A program made the translations under genes and the position numbers. From Cyathus striatus (lineage: Eukaryota; Basidiomycota; Agaricomycetes; Agaricales; Nidulariaceae), in the NCBI GenBank assembly GCA_025738555.1, contig JAOVFP010000018.1, positions 2,666,001 to 2,730,000 of the forward strand: DNA of 64,000 nucleotides. Direction: 5' to 3'. This document shows, piece by piece, positions 1 through 10,559 of the stretch. The number at the start of each line of letters is the position of its first letter. Within the stretch, counting starts at the first letter, position 1. The notes below the pieces were generated by a model, which saw only the letters and a program-made list of their open reading frames with translations, had not been told where the DNA came from and ran no database searches.

Positions 1-166
1 TGGTTCTATTTTTATTAATAGCACAGCTGAGATTAAAATTTCTATTTTTATCTGTGGCACTGCGGGTCCTGACCTGTGTGGGTACGGGTCTGACCCGAAC
101 CTGTAAAAATAAGCCAGGTACAGGTCATACCTGGTATTCAGCTTATCCATGTTAGTCCCTAATATA
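1..166. mobile_element. Probable right end of a hAT element (cut by window start)
   Basis: The segment holds short clustered GGGT/ACCC-type words (around 65-105) like the subterminal repeats of hAT elements. It ends near 166 with a sequence whose reverse complement starts TAGGGACTAAC, the TAGGG start seen in other hAT termini of this window. The other end lies outside the window, so neither the inverted repeat nor the TSD can be tested. This is inference from terminal style only. Confidence 0.35.
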
Positions 167-424
167 TAATGCATGCAAATGCACTGTATACCACAATTAA
201 AGGAATTGCACAGTCATGTCACATGACCAAGTACTTCACACAATCACATGATACAACACACTACTAATCAAATATACCCAATACCATACATGAACAAATC
301 AATACCTTATATGAACAAACAACTCTAAATCATTATTAAACATAATACACATATCAATAATTAATCACTTGCACAAACAATGCACAAACAAAGGATAATA
401 TTCACTTTTCTATTGTCCTATTTG

Positions 425-800
425 CCTATTGTTTGAAGACAATGAGAGACTATTTATATACAACTCCATTGTTTTCATTCCTATTGTTCATAACAAATGA
501 ACTGCATTGTGCTGTTCACCCATTGTTTGAAGACAATGCAAAATCTATTTATATACAACTCCATTGTTATCACTCCCATTGTTGTGAACAATGGAACTGC
601 ATTGTACTATTCAGCCATTGTTTGAAGACAATGTGAAACTATTTATATATGACTCCATTGTTTTTCACTGCCATTGTTCACACAATGGCAGATAAGTATC
701 TATTGTTCTGTACTCCATTGTTATAAAAATGGATTCCTATTGTTCTTGCCCAGAACAATGTAGCTCTTTATTTAGAACAATGCAATTCATTACATATTTT
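425..800. repeat. Tandem ~95 bp repeats built from CATTGT/ACAATG palindromes
   Basis: Three diverged units begin near 425, 519 and 615, each starting (C)C(T)ATTGTTTGAAGACAATG followed by an ACTATTTATATA stretch and CTCCATTGTT. Within and after the units are imperfect hairpins: CATTGT/ACAATG around 427-444, 521-538 and 617-634, CATTGTT/AACAATG near 578-595, GCCATTGT/ACAATGGC near 671-690, and an 8 bp arm pair ATTGTTCT/AGAACAAT at 739-759. The array sits ~200 bp upstream of a TATA-like site. It may be the U3/enhancer part of an LTR or a stand-alone satellite. Confidence 0.7.
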
Positions 801-955
801 TCTAACATATACTATTGTCCTCTGCTGACTAACCCTCAAATACCATTGTCCTGTACAGCCTCAGATCTAAAATCTACACTTGCACACTACCTGTTTTGGA
901 GAACAATGTAGGATTGGAGAGTGGGAATTGGATTACTAAGCAGGTTGGGAAAAGG

Positions 956-964
956 TATATAAGG
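956..964 (+). promoter_or_regulatory. TATA-like box of a putative LTR promoter
   Basis: TATATAAGG lies ~560 bp upstream of the gag start, between the palindromic array and a CAGTAACAG-rich stretch. It is placed as expected for an LTR promoter, but the 5' region shows no match by eye to the 3' LTR of the gypsy element, so which element it belongs to is unknown. Confidence 0.4.
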
Positions 965-1059
965 AGGGCAGTTTGGCAGTAGATAGATAGCTACCCACCC
1001 CCTAGCAGTCTCACCCAATTGTCATTAGTCATTAGTTATTAGTACAGTTTTATCAGCAC

Positions 1060-1170
1060 AGCCAGTACAGTCAGTAACAGTAACAGTAACAGAAACTGAA
1101 GCAGTCACAGTAACAGTATCAGTCAAAGTAACAGTTTAGTACAGTATCAGTATCAGAAGCAGAGAACAGT
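1060..1170. repeat. CAGTAACAG simple-sequence stretch
   Basis: Loose tandem copies of CAGTAACAGTA-type words, interrupted and diverged, lie between the TATA-like site and the gag coding region. This could be 5' untranslated or LTR R/U5 sequence. Confidence 0.6.
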
Positions 1171-1518
1171 TTATCATTGCATACTTCAGTCATAGGTCTA
1201 GTCCTAAGCAAGTTAAGCATTGATCTAAACAATATACACATCAAATATAGCATTAAGTCTATAGTGTGTATTATACCCCTTTCATTATACTTGTTATTAT
1301 ATACAGCCTTTGCTGTACATTACCCTTCATACCAAGTTTCATACAATTCATACAGCTTTTGCTGTACAAGATCACCCATTAAATTTCCAAGAATATCCTC
1401 ACTAAATATTTCTTGACACTCAGGTGTTGTAACATGAACAAAGTCGATTTCTGTTAGCACCTTAGATTAACTTAATCTTAAATGACATTGCACTACCACC
1501 TTCCTTACCACCACACAC

Positions 1519-2091
1519 ATGGAACATGACAGTCACCCCATAGCAGAGGTGAAGCTCCCTACAAAGATCAAGGACTGCCCCATGCTCTCTTCTGGCCGCA
1601 TCAATCCAGAGGTGTTCTACAACTGGGGTATTGCATGCAAATGCTTTGCCAAACACTCCAAGAAGAGATCCACTGAGATTGTCTCTTTCATCGCAGACTC
1701 TATGCTGGAACCATGATTGGTAGCTTGGTATCATTCAGATTCTACCTGCATAGACGCGCTCTCCTTGGATGCCTATTTACAGGAGTTGGCAAAGTTAGTT
1801 CTTCCACACAATTGGGCAGTTAAGGTTAGGAACCAGATTCTCTCCTCCACTCAAGGCACCAAATGCTTCATGAACTGGAAGATTGAACTTGAGAACCTCA
1901 ATGCTATCCTCACCACTACCTCCCCCACACATGCTCTTGACAAGTCCACTGCACTGAAGGCCCACCTTGAGGCCAACATGAACATGGACCTCCAGTTCTC
2001 TATCGAGGAAGAAGAGCTTCTCAGCACTGGCACTGACTTCACCGAATGGGCTCTAGAGGTATTGGACAGAGATGACTGTCTACATGGTGAA
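1519..2091 (+). pseudogene. Ty3/gypsy gag remnant with in-frame TGA
   Basis: Translation from the ATG at 1519 gives a gag/capsid-like polyprotein of the fungal chromovirus type: a segment with VFYNW followed by FIADSMLEP, then VAWYHSD, LPHNWAVKVRNQIL, and a region about single-chain assembly ending in FTEWALEVLDRDD. One in-frame TGA at 1714-1716 interrupts it, and reading continues in the same frame to ~2091, where an inverted copy of pol sequence begins. Gag packages the element RNA. This copy cannot make an intact product. The zinc knuckle, protease and reverse transcriptase expected next are absent, apparently removed by the rearrangement. Confidence 0.7.
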
Positions 2092-2433
2092 TTGGATACA
2101 AATGGTTTGAGGAGGCTAGTGTGGAAGCCAGGGAAGGTTTGAGAGTCATTAGGAAGGCAGAGAGTATACTCAGATTTGGAAGGGAAGGCGTGTACCACAG
2201 TGTAAGGACCATCATGGTGGGGCATAAACTTGGCAACACATTTAGTTTGACATTTATAGTTGCAACATCAGTTGGAAGTGGAAAGCATTACTTGGTCACC
2301 AACCTTGTATACAACTTCAGGTCCATGCAACTTGTTAGCATGGTATGCTTGTCAAACTTTAGCTGCCAATAGATTATCCTGTGCTTCTTGGACATTGGTT
2401 TCGAGCTTCAGTATGAGTTCATGTGCATATTTG
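2092..2433 (-). repeat. Inverted duplicate of the gypsy integrase C-terminal region
   Basis: This stretch is the reverse complement, with scattered substitutions, of 3793-4132 in the same element. On the minus strand it reads the same peptide as the plus strand does downstream. It occupies the place where protease and reverse transcriptase should be. The TGA that interrupts pol at 3954-3956 is present in this copy too (minus strand, near 2265-2270), so the nonsense mutation preceded the duplication. Confidence 0.85.
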
Positions 2434-4367
2434 TGACCACAGATGCCAGCAGCCACTGCACAGGTGCTGTCCTCAGCTTTGGGGAGACCTGGGAGACTGC
2501 ACATCCAGTGGCCTATGATTCATATCAGCTCAACAATGCCAAGAAGAACTACCCTGTCCATGAACAGGAACTTCTCGCTATTGTGAAGGCACCGAAGAAG
2601 TGGAGAACACACCTGTTAGGTGTCCATTTCAATATCTATACAGACCATCACGCCTTGGAATATTTTCAATCACAGAAGGAGGTGTCATGCCAACAAATGC
2701 ACTGGTCTATGCTCCTTGCAGATTATGATTATGATATTACTTATATCTGTGGTGAGGACAATAGCATGGCTGATGCACTGTCCCACCTGCCAGATGATCC
2801 TCCCTCAGCTGCTCTTGCTGCCTGCACACTCGCATATACATGTTCGCCCTCCACTTCTTCCCTAGTTGCCAGTACACTATCCATCAGTATCAACCCAGAG
2901 TTTCTAGATGACATTTGTGCTGGATACACTGAAGACAAATTCTGCAAGCAACTCCATGCAGATATTTCAGTGGGCAGTATTGAGGGTGCCAGACTTGAGG
3001 AACACACAAACCTCATCCATGTTGGCCATCATTTAGTTATTCTATGTGTTATGACCATCCAGGAGACTCTCTACCACCTCGCGCATGATTCTCTTGGGCA
3101 TTTTGGCTTTGACAAAAGTTATGTGACTCTTCGAGGGTCCTTCTATTGGCCTAATATGCAACATGATTTAGAGTCTGCATATATCCCTTCTTGTGTTGAA
3201 TGCCAGCACAATAAGGATCGCACTACTAAGCCTGCCGGTTCTCTGCACCCTCTCCCTATACCTGATGCACATTTTGACACTGTTGCACTGGACTTTGTCG
3301 GGCCTCTCCCCGAAGAAGGTAAGGACACCATATTGACTATGACAGACACCCTTGGTGCCAACATTCGTATTGCTGCTGTCCACTCAACCTTCATGGCTGC
3401 ACAAATAGCTGTGGTCCTTTTTGATGAGTGGTACTGTGAGAATGGGCTCATGCTCAACCTTGTATCTGATCATGACAAACTCTTTATTTCTGACTTATGG
3501 ACTGCCTTCCACAAACTTACTGGCATCCACCTGAAGATGTTGACAGCCTACCATCCAGAAACAGATGGCAGTAGTGAGCATACTAACAAAACTGTGAACC
3601 AACTTATTCATTACCATGTCGATGTTAATCAAAAGGGCTGGGTTTCAAAGCTCCCCCATATCTGTTTCGCCATCATGAATACAGTCAATTCTTCTACAGG
3701 GTTCTCTGGCTTTCAGCTCAAAACTGGTCACTCTCCTCATCTCATTCCCCCTCTGTCACCGGTTCCACCCTCTGATGCATCTGCTAATGACCTATATGCG
3801 CGTGAACTCATACTGAAGCTTGAAACCAATGTCCAAGAAGCACAGGATAATCTATTGGCAGCTAAAGTTCGACAAGCATACCATGCTAACGAGTTGCATG
3901 GACCTGAAGTTGTATACAAGGTTGGTGACCAAGTAATGCTTTCCACTTCCAACTGACGTCGCAACTATAAATGTCAAACTAAACATGTTGCCAAGTTTAT
4001 GCCCCACCATGACAGTCCTTACACTGTGGTACATGCCTTCCCTTCCAAATCTGAGTATACTCTCCGCCTTCCTAATGACTCTCAAACCTTCCCTGGCTTC
4101 TATGCTAGCCTCCTCAAACCATTTGTATCCAATGACCCTGACCTGTTCCCCAGTCACGAAGTTAAGCCCCCTCCTGCCGTACTTATTGATGGCTATGAAG
4201 AACGTGTCATTGACCATTTCGTCAATGCTCATCGCCAAGGCCAAGGTAGCCAATATCTTGTCTGCTGGGTTGGATTTGGCAAAGAACATGACGAATGGTT
4301 ACCCAAAAGCAAGGTGGTCGATACTGAGGCTCTTGACTTGTGGGAAGCTGAACATGGGGTCCTGTAA
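2434..4367 (+). pseudogene. Ty3/gypsy pol remnant: RNase H, integrase, chromodomain
   Basis: The open frame starts inside the RNase H domain (TTDASSHCTGAVLS, then YTDHHALEYF and MADALSHLP). Next come an HHCC integrase finger (HDSLGH, CVECQ) and the integrase core. All three acidic catalytic residues are visible: ALDFVG, LVSDHDKLF and the E in TDGSSEHTNK. A TGA at 3954-3956 breaks the frame, which then continues in register to a chromodomain (YEERVIDHFV, YLVCWVGFG, HDEWLP) and stops at 4365-4367. The chromodomain puts it in the chromovirus clade of Ty3/gypsy. Protease and reverse transcriptase are missing, so the copy is not autonomous. Confidence 0.9.
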
Positions 4368-4377
4368 TGGTCTCACC

Positions 4378-4413
4378 TCAGAGGGGGGGCCTTTTTTTCA
4401 GAAGGGGGAGGAG
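4378..4413 (+). promoter_or_regulatory. Polypurine tract before the 3' LTR
   Basis: Purine runs GAGGGGGGG and GAAGGGGGAGGAG sit directly before TGTAAGCC, the likely LTR start. This is where plus-strand synthesis is primed in LTR retrotransposons. Confidence 0.7.
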
Positions 4414-4525
4414 TGTAAGCCTGGCTACCACCAATCTCACCACACATGACTGCAATGCCAATACTCGACACACACATGCCAAGTACTCTCTTGTCTCCAC
4501 CCTTTCCTCCTCTCTTCTCATCCCA
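4414..4525 (+). repeat. Gypsy 3' LTR, first part
   Basis: It starts TGTAAGCC immediately after the polypurine tract and is interrupted at 4525 by a hAT element. The sequence resumes at 9433 after the target duplication. Confidence 0.65.
4518..4525 (+). repeat. Left 8 bp target-site duplication of hAT copy 1
   Basis: TCATCCCA is repeated exactly at 9425-9432 on the other side of the element. Confidence 0.9.
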
Positions 4526-7500
4526 TAGTGGTGTCACAGTCCGGTTCCATCCGGTTCAGACACCTTTTTGTCTGAACCTTGAACCTAACCTCAGGTCTGG
4601 TTCAGACATTTTTGCTGAACCTTGAACTGGACCTGAGGTTCAGGTTCATTGAGGTCTGGTTCAGGTTCAAGACAGGTTCAAACGCCGAACTGGACCTCCT
4701 GGATTTATTTTCAACTTTTATTTCATCTCTATAGCATAGATCTCGACTTGATTTCATTTGTGTAGTATAGATTATTAAAACATTCACAATATACATGAAT
4801 TTGTTGTATTATAGGAACTACAACAAACAATTGTACTTTTACTTGTGAGCAGCGAGCTACTCAGCTACCTAATATAACTACATATGATCTGCATCATCAG
4901 TAATATTCACTACTGCAGATTCATTGAGCTCGGCCATAAGAGCATCAATATGTTCCTTAGCCTGCTGTGCAGCTGAGATATGACCATTATGGTAAGCACT
5001 CTTAAGAACTTGTAGTGCACCAAACATCTCACTTGTAAGGCTGCCACATCGAGATGCATCGGTGATTCCACCACTGCTAAAAGCTCTCTCGGATGGAGTT
5101 GCTGAACCTTGAATTGCAAGGTAGTCTCACGCCATCCGTTTAAGCATAGGATACTTAGTATCACTCTGATTCTGTAATTTTGTAAGCCAGTGAATAAAGT
5201 CAACAAGAATAAAATAACTTACACCCCACCATGCAACAACATCTTTAATCTTTTCCACCCCACTTTCAAGATAGTGTTTCAACTCATCACAGGGACTCGA
5301 TAAGGCCCTCTCCATCCTCTGAAATGATTGTACAGCTTCAAATAAGTATGATCCACCGTATCGACGAGGAACTAAGTTATTCTGAGCTGTATCTGAAACA
5401 ATAAATATAAGTTTATGAAGTTATGATATTAAACAACATATGTACCTTCTTCTGAATGACTGGATGAAGTATAGGTCTTGGGAGGTATGTAATACTCGTC
5501 AAACTAACAATAAATTAGCTAGAACTTAGAAGGAAGATATATATATAACTTACGACACTCTCAAGACACTTCATCCCTTCCAAAAACTGTCTTGGTTCCC
5601 AGCATGCCTTACAATAGTAATGCTTTATGTTAGGGTCAAGAGCTGATAGCAAATAGTCAGAGTTTGAAATACTAGAAAATAATTAACATACCAAGACAAA
5701 TGAAATATGCAGATGACTTGTCTACACGGTGGTACCACTTCTGAAGATTGTTAATTCCCTTTACCATTGCATCTTTCACTTCTCGAAATTTTGGCTCAGC
5801 AATCATAGCTTCCCAACATTTAATCAAATATTCCAGACTGGGTATGTCACGCCATACAGTTGGTGACTTCTCTGTGGAGAACGTTTGCTGCACCTCAGAT
5901 AGCTCCTGTAACAATTAAATTAAATGGAGCTCAGTGACATTGAGGGCCATAATATAATGCTTACAAATAAAACCTCTTTGATCATCTCTAGATGTTCCCA
6001 ATCCCTCCTGGAGAGTCTGAAATTGGCATAGGTTTGTTCACCAGGAAGATTAGGAACAAGAGCACTTGCATCTGCTAGCAGTACAAATTGATCAACTGCC
6101 TGTTATATAGTTAGCATATATTCAGTTGAAAATCAATAGAAGAGTCAACATACCAGCCTCAGATGGATCAACCACATAAGAAATACATAAAGTGAACCCC
6201 ATTGAGTATGAATCCAAAGTAAGAGTTCTAAAGGCTTGATATTTACTTGAGTGCATGTTGACTTGAAGAATGCGTGAGCCTGTGGTGATATTCTGATCTA
6301 CAAAAATGTTAGATCTATTATGAAAGTAATTAATTGAAGTATATGTACATACCTGCTTAACCAGTGCAAGAGCCTTTCCAAGAGCATCACCAGGAGCAAA
6401 TGTAAATACATTATCCTCATCATCTTCAATATCTGGTATATTACGATCTAAAGAGGAGATAAAATGTTTTGCACATAAATGAAGTGCATGCTCCATGCAT
6501 CTGAAAGAAATTCAGTAATACATGTTTTACAAATACAAAGCACTTACAATATATTGTGTTCGATTGCAGACCAGCCAATATCAGCTGTAGTCAGCTTCTT
6601 CTGAAATTCATGGAGTGTCGTTCTATTGACTTGTGCACCATCACTAGTAAACCAGCCAATCTGGTTACATAGTATTAGTAAAGCAGCTGTAAATTAACAG
6701 TTATTGTACTTACCTTTCCATGAAGATTGTATTTATCCATTGCTTTGATGAGGACCTCAGCAGTATTGACTCCAGTGTGGCGACCATTGACTCATTCAAA
6801 GACCAATTGTTCATTTTTTAACTTCCAGTCATTGGGATGTTCAGGTGGGGAATATATGTAGTGAACCATGATAGAAATATATGGATTGCCCACCTTGGAG
6901 GTCCACATATCAAAGGTGAATGAGAACTTGCTGTTGACAGTCTTGAATGTGTCTCTAATGTGTTCCTCAGCTGTCTGGGCTTGGCAAAGAATATTGTTAC
7001 AAAGTGAAGTTCAATGAGGAATGTCCCTTTCAGAAATTGAAGGGTGACAGTAACGAATGAGACATCAAAAACTCCCTCTATCAATGAGACGGAAAGCCTT
7101 AATATACATGAATGATCAGTATAACATCCCTTGAAAGCAGGTATAAACTATACCTTGTCCTCGCATACAATAAGCTCAACGATGTGATCCAGTAGCCCAC
7201 CAGGACTAAAGGTAGGTGGCTTAACCTCTTGAGTAAATGATCTGTCTAAATTACTCTGTAATAGTCTGTAAATGGTGTGTCAAAATGTTATTAATGCTAT
7301 TAACTTTATGAGTACTCACCCTATGGATCCTTCAGATACATTCTTTGGCATTGCATGAGGATGTGGTGTAATTCCAAACTTCTTGCAAAGTTCTACATAT
7401 TCCTTCGAGTGTCGCCTATTTGTGTTTGAGTTAGAGGGTTAGTGGATTAATAAGATTAATAAACTATTAAACACACCTTGATATATGAGTATGAAGTGTA

Positions 7501-9424
7501 GAAATGCCTCCAGTGAAAAAGAAAGCCTTGGAGTTATTTTTACTAGAAAAGTCGAACAGTCAGATAGGGAATAGTGAAATAAGAAATAAAGAAATGTATG
7601 CACAAACAAATCTTGCAACGATGACCTTTTTGCACCTGGCCAGTAGAAGGATTCTTGTATGCGTCGTCATGAATAAAAATTGTATGAATATCTGCTGTTA
7701 GTTCATCCTTAGAACAATGTGGTGATTTCTAAGTAATATGTAAGAATAAGCAAATTACAGAAAAGATAGTGAATTGAGCTTACCTGGCTATCTGCAATTG
7801 ACATCTCCTTCATTTTAGCATAGCTAAATCCATTATCTGCAGTGTCTGCCGTGTCTTCGGCATCAACATCAACATCCATATCTGTCTTCTCATTGGAGTC
7901 TGAGAGAACCATAGCTGGCTTCTTCAAATGGCAAGAAGATTTTGGAGGGCTCTTTGGTGGACTTCCTGAAGCATTGCACTTCTTCTTTGAAGCTGTACCA
8001 GAAGAGCCAGCTGCAGGTGCACTCAAAGCAGGGGCAGTACCAGAAGAGCCAGCTGCAGGTGCACTCGAAGCAGAGGCAGTCCCAGAACTAGGTTTGCTCT
8101 TGGCATTGCTCTTCATTTTGAGAACATGCTGGGTTGGCTTGATGGTATGTGTCGAGTGTCTAATTTTAGTAGGAGCTTTACCTGAAGGCTCTAACTCCAA
8201 AGCTACTTTGGAGGCTTAGAATAAGTCAAATTAGAGAAGTATTTTAGAGATAAAACAAAAGAGAACTTACAGTCACCAGCGATAGAAGGAATAGGAAGGT
8301 CATCATCTTTGTCATTGTACCAGACAATATCAGATGCTTCCTTCAAAGTGCTATTGACATGCTGGGCACATCCGGCATCAGAGGTTGGGTGAGACATGAT
8401 GAATGAGAGCAGAATGGGGTGAATGTTTCAAAGTAAGTATTGTGTGACTTGAGGTTAGGTGGATGTTCTGCACAAACAGTGCATATTTATACAATAATTT
8501 CGCTAGAATGAGTCAGTGAGTTCAACTTGAAGCTGTAAGAAAATTGAGCAGCATTACTTAGCTTCATGAATATACCACTGAGATGATCGCATGTCCAAGA
8601 TGTCTATTCCATCGCATATTTCAACCCATTAGCACACCGGCACAGTTAAACTGCACAATTTTTTGCTAGAATGAGTCAGTGAATTCAACTTAAAGCCATA
8701 AGAAAATTGAGCGGCATTACTTAGCTTCATAAATATACCACTGAGACAATTGCACATCCAAGATATCTATTCTGTTGCATATTTCAACCTGTTAGCATGC
8801 CAGTGCAGTTAAATTGTACAATTAGAAGATCCAGTGTTGCTCTGTCATTTCCAAGTTCCAAGTTCCGGAATCCAGAATCTGAGCCTTCATCTTTAAGCAG
8901 GAGCAGAGCAGGAGGGATTATATATCTGAGAATCTTGAGTCTGACAGAAGAGAGTGGAACAAAGAGGTGCCTTGGAGTTACCAAAGCACAGTACAAGCAT
9001 CAAGACAGAGGTTGAGAAATGATTTAAATTGTTGAAGACTTGAAGTGTGTGGTTGCAGGGCATGTGGCTTTCAGACTTCGGTTCATACTTAGTTCTATTA
9101 TTGATCGAGCCTTCAATGGTATTGATCTACATCACTGACTAACCTTGTGGCAGTGCCGTTGTAATCAAAGTCTACTGCACATGCCGAATGGCGAAAGCAC
9201 TACTTTTGCATTCTATTATTATCTGATTCATGTAAATAATTCCTTTTTTTCTACAATAATTTATAGGTTCGAACAGGTTCGGTGAAAACAGCAACTTGAA
9301 GAACCAAGAACCGGACATAAGGTTCGGTTCACCGCACGTGACCGAACTTAGAACTGAACGTAAGTCCGGTTCTGCATTGGTTCGCGTTCGAACCACGGTT
9401 CACAACCGAACGCCAACACCACTA
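4526..9424 (-). mobile_element. hAT transposon copy 1, complete ends, decayed coding region
   Basis: The element starts TAGTGGTGTCAC and ends with the inverse (reverse complement TAGTGGTGTTGG). It is bordered by the perfect 8 bp duplication TCATCCCA, the hAT hallmark. Subterminal regions carry many GGTTCAGGTTC / GAACC words on both sides (4540-4700 and 9265-9420). It encodes a transposase on the minus strand and is a sibling of the element at 40554-44632. It inserted into the 3' LTR of the gypsy element, so it is younger than that insertion. Confidence 0.93.
4878..8397 (-). pseudogene. hAT transposase pseudogene (copy 1)
   Basis: The likely start is the ATG at 8397 (MSHPTSDAGCAQ). The N-terminal part is Ser/Ala/Lys-rich with a repeated APAAGSSGTA segment (~7990-8080). 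Further on the minus strand come transposase segments parallel to the sibling at 40.9-43.7 kb: IRYCHPSISERDIPH, FTFDMWTS (first catalytic Asp, near 6905) and HYIYSPPE. The C-terminus is a hAT dimerisation domain (NQSDTKYPMLKRMA, then GSATPSERAFSSGG) ending at TAG 4878-4880. Several in-frame TGA codons are seen, for example after LKRMA and in the N-terminal core, so no functional product is expected. Introns of ~50-60 nt separate the segments. Confidence 0.85.
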
Positions 9425-9432
9425 TCATCCCA
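9425..9432 (+). repeat. Right 8 bp target-site duplication of hAT copy 1
   Basis: An exact copy of TCATCCCA at 4518-4525. Confidence 0.9.
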
Positions 9433-9718
9433 TGACACTCTCTTATTCCAATACCTTTCCTTCCTCTCTCCAATATCTTTTCTCTTGTTCTCTCTCTCCT
9501 ATTCAACCGTTCCCCTAAGCACTTATTTGGTCACACCGGTATCTTTCCTCTCGTATATAAACACCCTATCTTTCTTTTACCTTCGTTGCCGTTTCCTTAC
9601 TGCTGCAACGAAGGTACGTATATTTCTACTATCCCATGTAAAAGGCCGTTTCCTTACTGCTGCAACGAAGATACTCTTGTCCTGTCACGTACCGTCATTC
9701 AGTGAGGCTGCTCCGACA
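9433..9718 (+). repeat. Gypsy 3' LTR, second part
   Basis: This continues the LTR interrupted at 4525. It contains a TATA-like TATATAAA at ~9554-9561 and pyrimidine-rich sequence. The end is set at a CA near 9718 by convention and is uncertain; no 5' LTR partner was recognised. Confidence 0.45.
9581..9670 (+). repeat. 26 bp direct repeat with embedded hairpin
   Basis: The same 26 bases occur at 9588-9613 and 9645-9670, each starting GCCGTTTCC and ending GCAACGAAG. The first copy is also closed by a perfect 9 bp inverted pair, CTTCGTTGC at 9581-9589 and GCAACGAAG at 9605-9613, which could fold as a stem just downstream of the LTR TATA-like site. Confidence 0.8.
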
Positions 9719-9929
9719 TGACAGCCTTTCAGTTAAGTTAAACATTAGGCACCCAAGAATATACCTCCTGGAGGTGCGGATGCTGCTGATGAAACGTTAA
9801 AAGACATATCTTAAAACCAGTGGCGGGGCGAGCGTGGCAGCTTGCCTTTACCCTTACACAAATCCAAGACAAAGATTCGGAAAAATCTTCAATCAAAGTT
9901 TACATTTTACCTGAACATAGCAGCATAAT

Positions 9930-10343
9930 ATAAGTACAAGCTATTGGAAATTTGTGATACCGCTGCGATTTTTTCAGCATACGACATTGGTGATGCCAAT
10001 CTCATGCGTGGCCTATTGCATGTAGCCATGAAATACGATATCCCTAAAGTTGTATCTTTTGTCAAATTATGGTGGGCTGATCTTGTCAAATCAAATCCAG
10101 TTCAAAGCTACTTTTTGGCCGTCCGTTATGGATGGGAGAAGACAGACAGCAAGAGAAACTGTGTATTCTTCTATTAATAGCATATACATACCAGAAATGG
10201 AGCACGTATCTGCTAGAAGCTATTATAATCTCATGAAATACCATCATACCTACCAAAAAAAGCTGAGCCTCCTTTTAGAAAAACAGTGTCCAAAGACATA
10301 TAGAACCCCATTGCGCCCCCGTGCAATGCTATTCGGAATTTAG
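9930..10343 (+). pseudogene. BTB/POZ-domain protein remnant, frameshifted
   Basis: Translation gives LLEICDTAAIFSAYDIGDAN followed by MRGLLHVAMKYDIPKVVSFV and a segment ending YFLAVRYGW, typical of the later part of basidiomycete BTB-domain proteins (the helix after the BTB core). A one-base frameshift near 10130-10140 moves the frame, which then reads YIPEMEHVSARSYYNLMKYH and LSLLLEKQCPKTY before a stop at 10343. The BTB core start upstream is missing. A further in-phase bit (around 10500-10550) may be a downstream exon. It looks like a 5'-truncated dead copy. The intact family members act as protein-interaction adaptors. Confidence 0.65.
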
Positions 10344-10559
10344 AAAGCGGACCCCTCTTCTAATATGCAACTGACCGATGGAATGACAGCATTTCTTATT
10401 TACATCACTCGAATACACTCCGGTATCACTACCTTCGATAGCGAAAGGTATGCATTATATTGCCTAGATCCAGGTCATCAGTATTTATGCAACATTTCAG
10501 GTTCAAATCAGACTTCAATTTATTAAAAGGCGAAATCGAGAAGAGCTTTGATGTGGTAT

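Noticed and set aside
170..1440. 5' LTR matching the 3' LTR of the gypsy element
   Set aside because: No TGTAAGCC start or other similarity to 4414-4525/9433-9718 could be found by eye, so the region is described only as promoter-like.
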